Positions 5,465 through 10,459 of a stretch of DNA of 10,913 nt are shown in pieces. Under the pieces are notes generated by a model. That model worked only from the letters and a program-made list of their open reading frames with translations, had not been told where the DNA came from and searched no databases. The stretch is from Defluviitaleaceae bacterium. GTDB lineage: Bacteria > Bacillota > Clostridia > Lachnospirales > WRAX01. Each line of letters begins with the position of its first letter. The stretch's first letter is position 1. The stretch covers positions 1 to 10,913 of the forward strand of contig WQSI01000056.1 in the NCBI GenBank assembly GCA_009787945.1. The letters are read 5' to 3'. The position numbers and the translations under genes are program-made.

Positions 5465-6295
5465 ATGGAAAACACCAACAAAAGCCTGCTTCCAGTTAAA
5501 TCGGATTTCATATTCAAACTAATCTTTGGCGATGAAAGAAACACAGACATTTTGACAAGCTTCTTATTGTCGGTGCTTGACATTCCTAATGATGAACTTG
5601 CAGGACTAATAATCGTAAACCCTTACACTAAGAAAGAAACAGAAAACGATAAACAGGGCATACTTGATGTTAGGGTAAACACTAAAACAGGCAAGGTCAT
5701 ACACATAGAAATTCAAGTTCAACCTGTTCCAGAGATGATTGAGCGAACCATATTTTACCAGTCAAAAATGGTAACAGAACAAATATCCTCTGGGCAAGAT
5801 TGGTCAGTTATCAAAAAATCAATATCCATCATCATAACAGACTACGACCTAATTCTGGCAGACAAAAATTATCACCATCAATTCCGATACCGCACAACAA
5901 GCGGAGTTGAATACACTGACCTAACAGAAATAAATACTCTTGAATTATCAAAATTACCCCATAATACCGACAATTCGGATTTATGGCATTGGATGAAATT
6001 TATTAAAGCAGACAGTGAGGAGGTTTTGAATATGTTAGCACAAACAAGCCCTCAAATGGGTAAAGCTGTTGGGGTTTTAAAAGAGCTGTCAGCTGATGAG
6101 CAGACCAGGATGCTGTTTGAAGCTAGGGAGAATGAGCGTAGGGATTGGGCTTCTCGGATGGGAGGGGCTGTAAGAGATGCAAAAAATGAGGTTGCCATAA
6201 ACGCAATCAAAATGGGAATGCCAACTGAAACAATCGTGAGCCTAACAGGCTTAACACATGAAGAAATCGAAGCCCTTATGACTTCGGTTGAATAA
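5465..6295 (+). CDS. Rpn-family PD-(D/E)XK nuclease, full-length (RpnL-type)
   Basis: The start ATG 5465 has AGGGGG 8 nt upstream and a promoter at 5415-5443. The 276-aa protein has the family's N-terminal KSDFIFKLIFGDERN (12-26) and the nuclease core: Asp68 in GILDVRV, then Glu82-x-Gln84 in HIEIQVQPVP, followed by RTIFYQSKM (94-102). This is the Rpn / 'PD-(D/E)XK transposase-like' family (PDDEXK_2). Members are DNA endonucleases, first described as recombination-promoting. In E. coli several are toxic anti-phage proteins held in check by their own separately translated C-terminal domain. The C-terminal part here (190-276) is a charged helical domain ending TGLTHEEIEALMTSVE, with an internal translation start. 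Normal length, no sign of decay. It is followed by a terminator and a partial second copy of its 3' end. Confidence 0.9.
   Translation: MENTNKSLLPVKSDFIFKLIFGDERNTDILTSFLLSVLDIPNDELAGLIIVNPYTKKETENDKQGILDVRVNTKTGKVIHIEIQVQPVPEMIERTIFYQSKMVTEQISSGQDWSVIKKSISIIITDYDLILADKNYHHQFRYRTTSGVEYTDLTEINTLELSKLPHNTDNSDLWHWMKFIKADSEEVLNMLAQTSPQMGKAVGVLKELSADEQTRMLFEARENERRDWASRMGGAVRDAKNEVAINAIKMGMPTETIVSLTGLTHEEIEALMTSVE
6017..6023 (+). promoter_or_regulatory. Internal ribosome binding site inside the Rpn gene
   Basis: GAGGAGG followed by T (6017-6024) is a near-perfect SD, 8 nt before the in-frame ATG at 6032. It encodes Glu-Glu-Val, choosing GAG GAG GTT. It is stronger than the SD of the full-length start. 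The second copy repeats it exactly at 6483-6489 with ATG 6498. Confidence 0.75.
6032..6295 (+). CDS. Predicted RpnS-like C-terminal protein made from an internal start (gene within gene)
   Basis: An in-frame ATG at codon 190 of the Rpn gene, preceded by GAGGAGG with 8-nt spacing, would yield an 87-aa protein. It begins MLAQTSPQMGKAVGVLKELS and ends HEEIEALMTSVE, with no nuclease residues. In characterised Rpn loci of E. coli the highly variable C-terminal domain (RpnS) is translated separately and blocks the toxic full-length protein (RpnL). The position, size and SD quality here match that arrangement. Supporting it, the neighbouring partial copy keeps this start and this protein alone. No convincing internal promoter was found, so it may come from the same mRNA as the full-length protein. 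The function is inferred by analogy; expression is not shown by sequence. Confidence 0.65.
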   Translation: MLAQTSPQMGKAVGVLKELSADEQTRMLFEARENERRDWASRMGGAVRDAKNEVAINAIKMGMPTETIVSLTGLTHEEIEALMTSVE

Positions 6296-6299
6296 TCAA

Positions 6300-6342
6300 A
6301 AGCAAGGGCGATAACTAACCGCCCTTGCTTGATTTTATTTTT
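6300..6342 (+). terminator. Terminator after the full-length Rpn gene
   Basis: A perfect 11-bp stem AAGCAAGGGCG (6300-6310) pairs with CGCCCTTGCTT (6320-6330) around a 9-nt loop, followed by GATTTTATTTTT. It lies right after the stop and would separate the Rpn transcript from the partial copy downstream. Confidence 0.8.
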
Positions 6343-6497
6343 GGAGGTACATATATAGAACAGTTGATGGTGTTGAATACACCGACTTAACAGAAATAAA
6401 CACCCTTGAATTATCAAAATTGCCCCACAATACCGACAACTCGGATTTATGGCATTGGATGAAATTTATTAAAGCAGACAGTGAGGAGGTTTTGAAT

Positions 6498-6761
6498 ATG
6501 TTAGCACAAACAAGCCCTCAATTGGGTAAAGCTGTTGGGGTTTTAAAAGAACTGTCAGCTGATGAGCAGACCAGGATGCTGTTTGAAGCTAGGGAGAATG
6601 AGCGTAGGGATTGGGCTTCTCGGATGGGAGGGGCAAGGCGGGATGGTCGCAAAGATGTTGCCCTAAAACTCCTAAAACGAAACAGACCAATTACTGAAAT
6701 AATGGAAGATACAGGCTTAACACACGAAGAAATCGAAGCCCTTATGACTTCGGTTGAATAA
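6498..6761 (+). CDS. Free-standing RpnS-like protein with a divergent central segment
   Basis: This second copy of the Rpn 3' end lacks the nuclease domain and the normal start. The frame is open from about 6343, but has no ATG or GTG before 6498 and only a TTG (6420) without an SD. ATG 6498 has the perfect GAGGAGG (6483-6489) 8 nt upstream, so an 87-aa protein is the likely product. It starts MLAQTSPQLGKAVGVLKELS and ends HEEIEALMTSVE, like the C-terminal part of the full-length gene. Its middle differs: residues 47-71 (RRDGRKDVALKLLKRNRP and on) share only 7 of 25 identities with the first copy, while the flanks are almost identical. By analogy with RpnS antitoxins it may neutralise, or fail to recognise, the neighbouring Rpn nuclease. 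It may instead be a donor cassette for recombination, or simply a leftover of duplication. A terminator precedes it and no clear promoter was seen. Confidence 0.6.
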   Translation: MLAQTSPQLGKAVGVLKELSADEQTRMLFEARENERRDWASRMGGARRDGRKDVALKLLKRNRPITEIMEDTGLTHEEIEALMTSVE

Positions 6762-6768
6762 TTTAAAG

Positions 6769-6809
6769 GCAAGGGCGATAACCAACCGCCCTTGCTTGAT
6801 TTTATTTTT
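6769..6809 (+). terminator. Terminator after the partial Rpn copy
   Basis: Stem GCAAGGGCG (6769-6777) with CGCCCTTGC (6787-6795), then TTGATTTTATTTTT. It is the duplicated counterpart of 6300-6342. Confidence 0.8.
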
Positions 6810-6822
6810 GGAGGTACATATT

Positions 6823-6938
6823 ATGAAAACAAATAGAATAGGAAAAATTGTGCTAAGAGATGCGTTAGCGGCGTTTTATATTACCCAACCATTACCGCAC
6901 CATACGGCGCAGAACTTATTGCCGCACTAAATAATTAA
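6823..6938 (+). pseudogene. Short gene remnant after the Rpn duplication, frameshifted
   Basis: ATG 6823 has GGAGG (6810-6814) 8 nt upstream. It opens a frame MKTNRIGKIVLRDALAA that continues to a stop at 6928-6930 (35 aa). The second half of that frame looks unnatural. The -1 frame across the same bases reads YYPTITAPYGAELIAALNN and stops at 6936-6938, which looks like a genuine protein C-terminus. I infer that a longer gene lost its middle and its frame, leaving the first 17 codons fused to the last 20. The family is not recognised. Its SD-leader was the part copied between the two Rpn copies. Confidence 0.45.
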
Positions 6939-6964
6939 CCCCAGCAAATGTTGATTTGCTGGGG
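6939..6964 (-). terminator. Strong hairpin terminator for the tRNA-Leu end of the minus-strand unit (possibly bidirectional)
   Basis: A perfect 11-bp stem CCCCAGCAAAT (6939-6949) pairs with ATTTGCTGGGG (6954-6964) around GTTG. On the minus strand it is followed by TTAATTATTT, just 9 nt past tRNA-Leu; on the plus strand by TTTCAC. Confidence 0.7.
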
Positions 6965-6972
6965 TTTCACAA

Positions 6973-7057
6973 TGCCCGAGGCCAGACTCGAACTGGCACG
7001 GCTTTAAGGGCCGCAGGATTTTAAGTCCTGTGCGTCTACCGGTTCCGCCACTCGGGC
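6973..7057 (-). tRNA. tRNA-Leu (anticodon UAA)
   Basis: The minus strand folds as a class II tRNA of 85 nt. The acceptor GCCCGAG pairs with CTCGGGC, with discriminator A. The anticodon stem-loop CAGGA-CTTAAAA-TCCTG gives anticodon TAA. A long variable arm GCGGCCCTTAAAGCCGT follows, then a T-loop with GTTCGAGTC. The 3' CCA is not encoded (TTG follows). It is the last gene of the minus-strand tRNA/DUF4272 unit. Confidence 0.95.
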
Positions 7058-7079
7058 GACGGAATAGCGTTGTTTGGGT

Positions 7080-7754
7080 TTAGGTGTCTGTGGTCACTTC
7101 ATCCCAGGGTTGCTCGCAATAGTGTATGAGCCAATTTAGGGCGCGGTGACGCTCTGCCACCACTCCTGGGTTTATTGTGGTCATGGCGCGGTTATTTATT
7201 CGGGCATCAACACATGCCCAGTTGTACCTGTAAATTAGGTCGGCTTGGTCGAGGATTTCCTCTTTGTTGCGCAGGGAGGATGCCGCCAAAAAGTCGCCGA
7301 AGGTTTCGTGGCTTTGGATGATGCGGACGACGGCTGATACATCACAGATGTCATCAGGGAAAGTCAACTCATCCACAAAGTTTAACGCCCATAGCATTAC
7401 GTTAAGACATTCGTACTGCCATGAAAATTGAATGGCTGAATGGGTGTCCTTTGTATCGTCTAGCAAAAATACCATTTCTTTGGGGGTGAAAAAGCCATCA
7501 GCGTTAAAGCGCGCCGTTATCATGTTTTGCAAATCACCAATTTCTTTAGGGGTCATATCCCCTGCCCCTACACATTCCCCGCGGACGGCAACAATGCACA
7601 AGGCAATTGCGCGGCAGGCAACTTCTGTTACATTGCGTAGGGTGACTTCGTGATTTTCTTCAATGGCAGGCAAATGCTCAAACACAGGTATGCCCTTAGA
7701 GCGCAGAAAGTCCACACTTCCTTGCTTTCTTACCATTGCGGACTTAATCTCCAT
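7080..7754 (-). CDS. DUF4272 domain protein
   Basis: Start ATG 7752-7754 with AGGGGGT on the minus strand 6 nt upstream; 224 aa. From memory it matches the DUF4272 family: an N-terminal RKQGSVDFLRSKGIPVFEHLP, a central FSWQYECLNVMLWAL (about 129-143), then WACVDARINN, VVAERHRALNWLI and a C-terminal WDEVTTDT. There are no membrane segments or signal peptide, so it is a cytoplasmic, mostly helical protein. The biochemical function of the family is unknown. It lies between tRNA-Cys (35 nt before the start) and tRNA-Leu (22 nt after the stop) on the same strand. No terminator is visible between them, so it is probably transcribed with the tRNAs from the promoter at 8047-8075. Confidence 0.85.
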   Translation of the reverse strand: MEIKSAMVRKQGSVDFLRSKGIPVFEHLPAIEENHEVTLRNVTEVACRAIALCIVAVRGECVGAGDMTPKEIGDLQNMITARFNADGFFTPKEMVFLLDDTKDTHSAIQFSWQYECLNVMLWALNFVDELTFPDDICDVSAVVRIIQSHETFGDFLAASSLRNKEEILDQADLIYRYNWACVDARINNRAMTTINPGVVAERHRALNWLIHYCEQPWDEVTTDT

Positions 7755-7789
7755 AATGTACCCCCTAAGCCACGCACAACATGCGCCGA

Positions 7790-7860
7790 AGGTGCCACCC
7801 GGATTTGAACCGGGGGTGGAGGAGTTGCAGTCCTCTGCCTTACCGCTTGGCTATGGCACC
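7790..7860 (-). tRNA. tRNA-Cys (anticodon GCA)
   Basis: The 71-nt cloverleaf has acceptor GGTGCCA/TGGCACC with discriminator T, as expected for Cys. The anticodon arm is GAGGA-CTGCAAC-TCCTC (anticodon GCA) and the T-arm is CCCGG-TTCAAAT-CCGGG. CCA is not encoded. Confidence 0.95.
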
Positions 7861-7869
7861 GATAAAAAA

Positions 7870-7949
7870 CAGTTATCAGTTATCAGTTATCAAGTATCAG
7901 TTAAAAGAATGGACTTCACTGATAACTGATAACTGATAACTGATAACTG
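7870..7949. repeat. Inverted repeat built from a 7-bp tandem unit, between tRNA-Cys and tRNA-Glu
   Basis: The left arm (7870-7901) is repeated CAGTTAT. The right arm (7918-7949) is its reverse complement, with 2 mismatches in 32 bp and a 16-nt loop. It would form a long hairpin in the processed spacer between two tRNAs. Repeats of the CAGTTATCAGTTATC type recur in many bacterial genomes, but no named family is claimed here. Confidence 0.75.
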
Positions 7950-7953
7950 GAAT

Positions 7954-8025
7954 TGACCCGTAAGGGATTCGAACCCTTGTTACCGCCGTGAAAGGGCGGT
8001 GTCTTAACCCCTTGACCAACGGGCC
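7954..8025 (-). tRNA. tRNA-Glu (anticodon UUC)
   Basis: The 72-nt cloverleaf has acceptor GGCCCGT/ACGGGTC with discriminator A. The anticodon arm CCGCC-CTTTCAC-GGCGG gives TTC, and the T-arm carries GTTCGAATC. CCA is not encoded. It is the first gene after the promoter at 8047-8075. Confidence 0.95.
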
Positions 8026-8046
8026 GTATATTTAACAACAAAAAAC

Positions 8047-8075
8047 AGTATACACCATTATTAAGTTTGTGTCAA
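8047..8075 (-). promoter_or_regulatory. Strong sigma-A-like promoter of the tRNA-Glu/tRNA-Cys/DUF4272/tRNA-Leu unit
   Basis: On the minus strand TTGACA (8070-8075), 17 nt, then TATACT (8047-8052); tRNA-Glu begins 22 nt after the -10. This is a textbook stable-RNA promoter. Confidence 0.85.
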
Positions 8076-8120
8076 GGGTTTTTTTCAATTTTTTTAAAAT
8101 TTATTTTTTTTGCGTAAAGC

Positions 8121-8660
8121 CTAGTATTGCGCCCTTGCACCTCCGATAAGTTTTGGGCGGCTTGTTAAGGCGGTTACATGGGCTGCGCCAACTTTTTTTA
8201 TAGAGGGGCGGAAGGGAACGCCCACGTGGCGGACGTGCATGCCGATATGGGTGTCGCCAATATCCACGGCGGCGTGGGCTTTTATATGTTCTACCACTAC
8301 AGAATCTGCAAGTTGTTCAAAAGCGGCTGTGGAAGCTGACCCTCCAGCAGATGGGGTCGGTATTACACTGACTAATTCCAAATTGTAGCGGGTTGCGCAT
8401 TTTTTGGACACCACCAAAGCGCGGTTTAAATGCTCACAGCACTGGACAGCAAGGTGTATGCCTAGCTCTTGAGCCACCTCCAGGGCTGCGGCAACTACCG
8501 CTTGCCCAACCTCAAGGCTGCCCGCCTTCCCAATAACGCCACCTAAAATTTCACTGCTAGAACATCCGAGGACGATAATGTTTTCCTCTCCAAGCTTGCC
8601 CGCCTCAATCGTTTCCTTGAAAATTTGCTGCACTTGTAATTTTATTTGTGATAAATCCAT
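8121..8660 (-). CDS. DUF436 / UPF0340 family protein (YwlG-like)
   Basis: Start ATG 8658-8660 with GAGGAGGT 6 nt upstream; 179 aa, the normal family size. Family hallmarks are VLGCSSSEILGGVIGKAGS (31-49), VQCCEHLNRALVV (67-79), a Gly/Ser-rich PTPSAGGSAST, and the C-terminal block HIGMHVRHVGVPFRP ... SRPKLIGGARAQY. The family (TIGR01440) has a conserved structure but no firmly established reaction. No signal peptide or membrane segment is seen. It is the second gene of a pair: the upstream acetyltransferase ends in ATG AGG AGG TAG, and those last codons are its SD, with 3 nt between stop and start, so translation is probably coupled. No clear terminator follows before the tRNA promoter. Confidence 0.88.
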   Translation of the reverse strand: MDLSQIKLQVQQIFKETIEAGKLGEENIIVLGCSSSEILGGVIGKAGSLEVGQAVVAAALEVAQELGIHLAVQCCEHLNRALVVSKKCATRYNLELVSVIPTPSAGGSASTAAFEQLADSVVVEHIKAHAAVDIGDTHIGMHVRHVGVPFRPSIKKVGAAHVTALTSRPKLIGGARAQY

Positions 8661-8663
8661 TTG

Positions 8664-9209
8664 CTACCTCCTCATAATCTCCGCGCCTTCGCCTTTAAAT
8701 TCAAAATGCCAGTGACCGTTTTCGTCCATGGTGTTAACCCCATGGGCAACAGCTTCTTTGGTTATCTCAAAACCCATAGACTGGTAAAGTGCTATGGCGC
8801 GGGTGTTCCATTTAGTGACAGATAGGGTGATGGTGCTTGCACCTCGTTTTTGAAGCTCTGCCAATGCAAATTCTGTAATCTTGCGCCCATGTCCTTGCCC
8901 TTGATACTTAGTGTTAACAACAATGCTGTCAATTTCCCCAGCACCGCAAACAACACCGCAGACAATAGCATCACCATCCAATAGGATAAAGCAATTCTGC
9001 CGCAAATCTTCCAAATCCATTAGGGTGAAGCTATGTTTATTAAATGGGCGGATGTTTAATTCCTCCCGCATTTGATGAAAAGCCTCGTCTACAATATTTT
9101 GGTATTGTTGATAATGTTTTTCTTTCAATAAAACCGCTGGCAAGCCAGAAGTTACAGCCCCGCCTTTATATGTCATTTCGCATACGCCAAATTGTGTTGG
9201 TTCAACCAT
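8664..9209 (-). CDS. GNAT-family N-acetyltransferase
   Basis: Start ATG 9207-9209 with AGGTGAT 5 nt upstream and a strong promoter at 9236-9264; 181 aa. The C-terminal two thirds are a GNAT fold. Motif A is IDSIVVNTKYQGQGHGRKI, with the acetyl-CoA pyrophosphate loop Q103-G108. Motif B is NTRAIALYQSMGFEI (135-149). GNAT enzymes transfer acetyl groups from acetyl-CoA to amines; the substrate cannot be told from this sequence. The first 60 residues are a family-variable N-terminal extension with helices. It is followed after 3 nt by the DUF436 gene, whose SD is formed by this gene's last two Arg codons (AGG AGG). Confidence 0.88.
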   Translation of the reverse strand: MVEPTQFGVCEMTYKGGAVTSGLPAVLLKEKHYQQYQNIVDEAFHQMREELNIRPFNKHSFTLMDLEDLRQNCFILLDGDAIVCGVVCGAGEIDSIVVNTKYQGQGHGRKITEFALAELQKRGASTITLSVTKWNTRAIALYQSMGFEITKEAVAHGVNTMDENGHWHFEFKGEGAEIMRR

Positions 9210-9235
9210 ATTATCACCTCATTTTTATACTTCAA

Positions 9236-9264
9236 ATTATACACCCAGCCCCCACCTGCGTCAA
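9236..9264 (-). promoter_or_regulatory. Sigma-A-like promoter of the acetyltransferase-DUF436 pair
   Basis: On the minus strand TTGACG (9259-9264), 17 nt, then TATAAT (9236-9241), 26 nt before the start codon. Its -35 lies only 11 nt from the -35 of the hslO promoter, so the two promoters are back to back. Confidence 0.85.
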
Positions 9265-9275
9265 CACTATTTTTG

Positions 9276-9304
9276 TTGCACGCAATTTTTTTATGTGATA
9301 TAAT
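9276..9304 (+). promoter_or_regulatory. Sigma-A-like promoter of hslO
   Basis: TTGCAC (9276-9281), 17 nt, then a perfect TATAAT (9299-9304), 43 nt before the hslO start. It is divergent from and adjacent to the acetyltransferase promoter. Confidence 0.8.
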
Positions 9305-9347
9305 GATAATGTGCTTTAGATGATAGAAATATAGGAGAAAATAAATT

Positions 9348-10229
9348 ATGAAAGATTATTGTTTAAGAGCCACGGCAGGCGATGGGCAAATTCGCGCTTT
9401 TGTGGCAACATCAAAATTTTTGGTGGATAAGGCGGCGCAAATCCACAAAACAAACCCTGTGGCATCTGCCGCCTTAGGGCGCACCCTAACCGCCGCCGCC
9501 ATTATGGGGCTGATGCTAGGGCATGACGACCACTCCCTAACCCTTAACATACGGGGTGATGGCCCTTTGGGGGGCGTTTTGGCTGTAACAGACGGGCTTG
9601 GGCGCGTCCGCGGATATGTCCGCAACCCCTTGGCAGATGTGCCAAACCGTGCTGACGGCAAGCTTAACGTAGGCGGGGCAGTTGGCAATGGTCAGCTGAC
9701 TGTGGCTAAGGATTTAGGGCTTAAAGAGCCTTATGTAGGCACAACCCCTCTTGTAAGCGGCGAAATTGCAGAGGACATAGCATCTTATTTCATGGCAAGC
9801 GAGCAAACCCCTAGCATTATTTCTCTAGGGGTGATGGTTGATGTGGATTTGAGCATTAAGGCGGCAGGGGGCTTCTTCGTCCAGCTGTTGCCAGGGGCAT
9901 CTGATGAGATTATTGACCGTTTGGAAGCCCATATACAAGGCTTTCCGCAAATATCCCGCCTACTGGATGAGGAAAAAACCCCAGAAGATGTTCTGGATAT
10001 GCTGTTATCGCCTTTTGGCTATGAAATTACAGAGCGTCATCCCATCGGTTTTGTCTGCACTTGTAGCAAAGAGCGGATGGAGCGGGGACTAATCTCCCTT
10101 GGAGCTGTTGAGATAAAGTCTATTTTAGAAGAGCAGGGCAAAGCAGAAATTAGCTGTCATTTTTGCAGTAAAACCTACCAGTTTAATGGAGAGGACCTTG
10201 CGCAAATGCTCCAAGCCCTTAGCGTATAA
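9348..10229 (+). CDS. hslO: Hsp33 redox-regulated chaperone
   Basis: Hsp33 is a cytoplasmic holdase that binds unfolding proteins when oxidative stress releases zinc from four cysteines and forms disulfides. All four are present in the standard pattern: Cys237-x-Cys239 (VCTCSKERMERGL) and Cys270-x-x-Cys273 (SCHFCSKTYQF). The N-terminal domain is typical, with MKDYCLRATAGDGQIRAF, ALGRTLTAAAIMG, IRGDGPLGGVLA, GYVRNP and the VGTTPLVSGEIAEDIASYF block (130-148). Length 293 aa, normal. SD AGGAGA lies about 10 nt before ATG 9348, behind the promoter at 9276-9304. Two genes follow closely (29 nt to the next start), so it probably heads an operon with the small ORF and nadE. Confidence 0.97.
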   Translation: MKDYCLRATAGDGQIRAFVATSKFLVDKAAQIHKTNPVASAALGRTLTAAAIMGLMLGHDDHSLTLNIRGDGPLGGVLAVTDGLGRVRGYVRNPLADVPNRADGKLNVGGAVGNGQLTVAKDLGLKEPYVGTTPLVSGEIAEDIASYFMASEQTPSIISLGVMVDVDLSIKAAGGFFVQLLPGASDEIIDRLEAHIQGFPQISRLLDEEKTPEDVLDMLLSPFGYEITERHPIGFVCTCSKERMERGLISLGAVEIKSILEEQGKAEISCHFCSKTYQFNGEDLAQMLQALSV

Positions 10230-10258
10230 TGGTTTAACGGGGTTTGTGAGGTGTGTCT

Positions 10259-10459
10259 ATGTTGCGAGTATTCACCATTGAACACGAAGAGCTTTTGCGA
10301 AAAGAATTTATGGATTTTGATGGAAGCGTGGCAAGTGCCGTGTGGGCATTAGAGCGTGCCGCTGACAAGTTGGGGAAAAGTGCCAACTTTGCCGACTTCC
10401 TATTGGAAAATAATTATATATACTTTGACGGATTTTTGAGGATTTGTGCTGATGATTAA
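10259..10459 (+). CDS. Small hypothetical protein between hslO and nadE, 66 aa
   Basis: ATG 10259 is chosen over the in-frame GTG at 10253, because GAGGTG (10248-10253) would then serve as the SD. The product starts MLRVFTIEHEELLRKEFMDF, continues through an Ala/Lys-rich helix, and ends NYIYFDGFLRICADD. It is acidic, probably helical, without Cys pairs, signal peptide or membrane segment. I do not recognise the family. Its last 8 nt overlap nadE (ATG 10452 inside GCTGATGATTAA), which together with its SD argues that it is a real, co-translated gene rather than a chance frame. Confidence 0.6.
   Translation: MLRVFTIEHEELLRKEFMDFDGSVASAVWALERAADKLGKSANFADFLLENNYIYFDGFLRICADD

Larger units (their letters stand above)
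5903..6354. repeat. Duplicated segment, copy 1: Rpn 3' part, terminator and following SD
   Basis: It matches 6369-6821 without gaps across the coding part (offset 466) and with one inserted base after the stop codon (offset 467). In 5903-6168 I count 10 differences in 266 nt, 8 of them in the first 80 nt and all 8 of those synonymous. A 76-nt block (6169-6244) is replaced. The last 51 coding nt (6245-6295) differ at one base. The terminator and SD that follow are near-identical. Confidence 0.9.
6369..6821. repeat. Duplicated segment, copy 2: truncated Rpn 3' part, terminator and SD
   Basis: This is the counterpart of 5903-6354. Weaker homology reaches left to about 6357, where the reading frame gives YRTVDGVEYTD against YRTTSGVEYTD in copy 1. 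It joins directly to GGAGGTACATAT, the SD region that in copy 2 precedes the next gene start at 6823. The junction is therefore between a downstream leader and the middle of an Rpn gene. Confidence 0.9.

Noticed and set aside
5940..5965. Internal promoter for the RpnS-like start (TTGAAT with a TAATAC/CATAAT-like -10)
   Set aside because: The spacing and -10 match are poor in copy 1 and worse in copy 2, so it was not listed.
5465..6295. Annotation of the Rpn gene as a transposase of an insertion sequence
   Set aside because: The family is often labelled transposase, but there are no terminal inverted repeats or target duplications around the gene; the nearby repeats are a partial gene duplication.
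7663..7929. 88-codon plus-strand frame across the tRNA-Cys region
   Set aside because: It overlaps a confident tRNA and the DUF4272 gene on the opposite strand, and its sequence is the translated tRNA and repeat.
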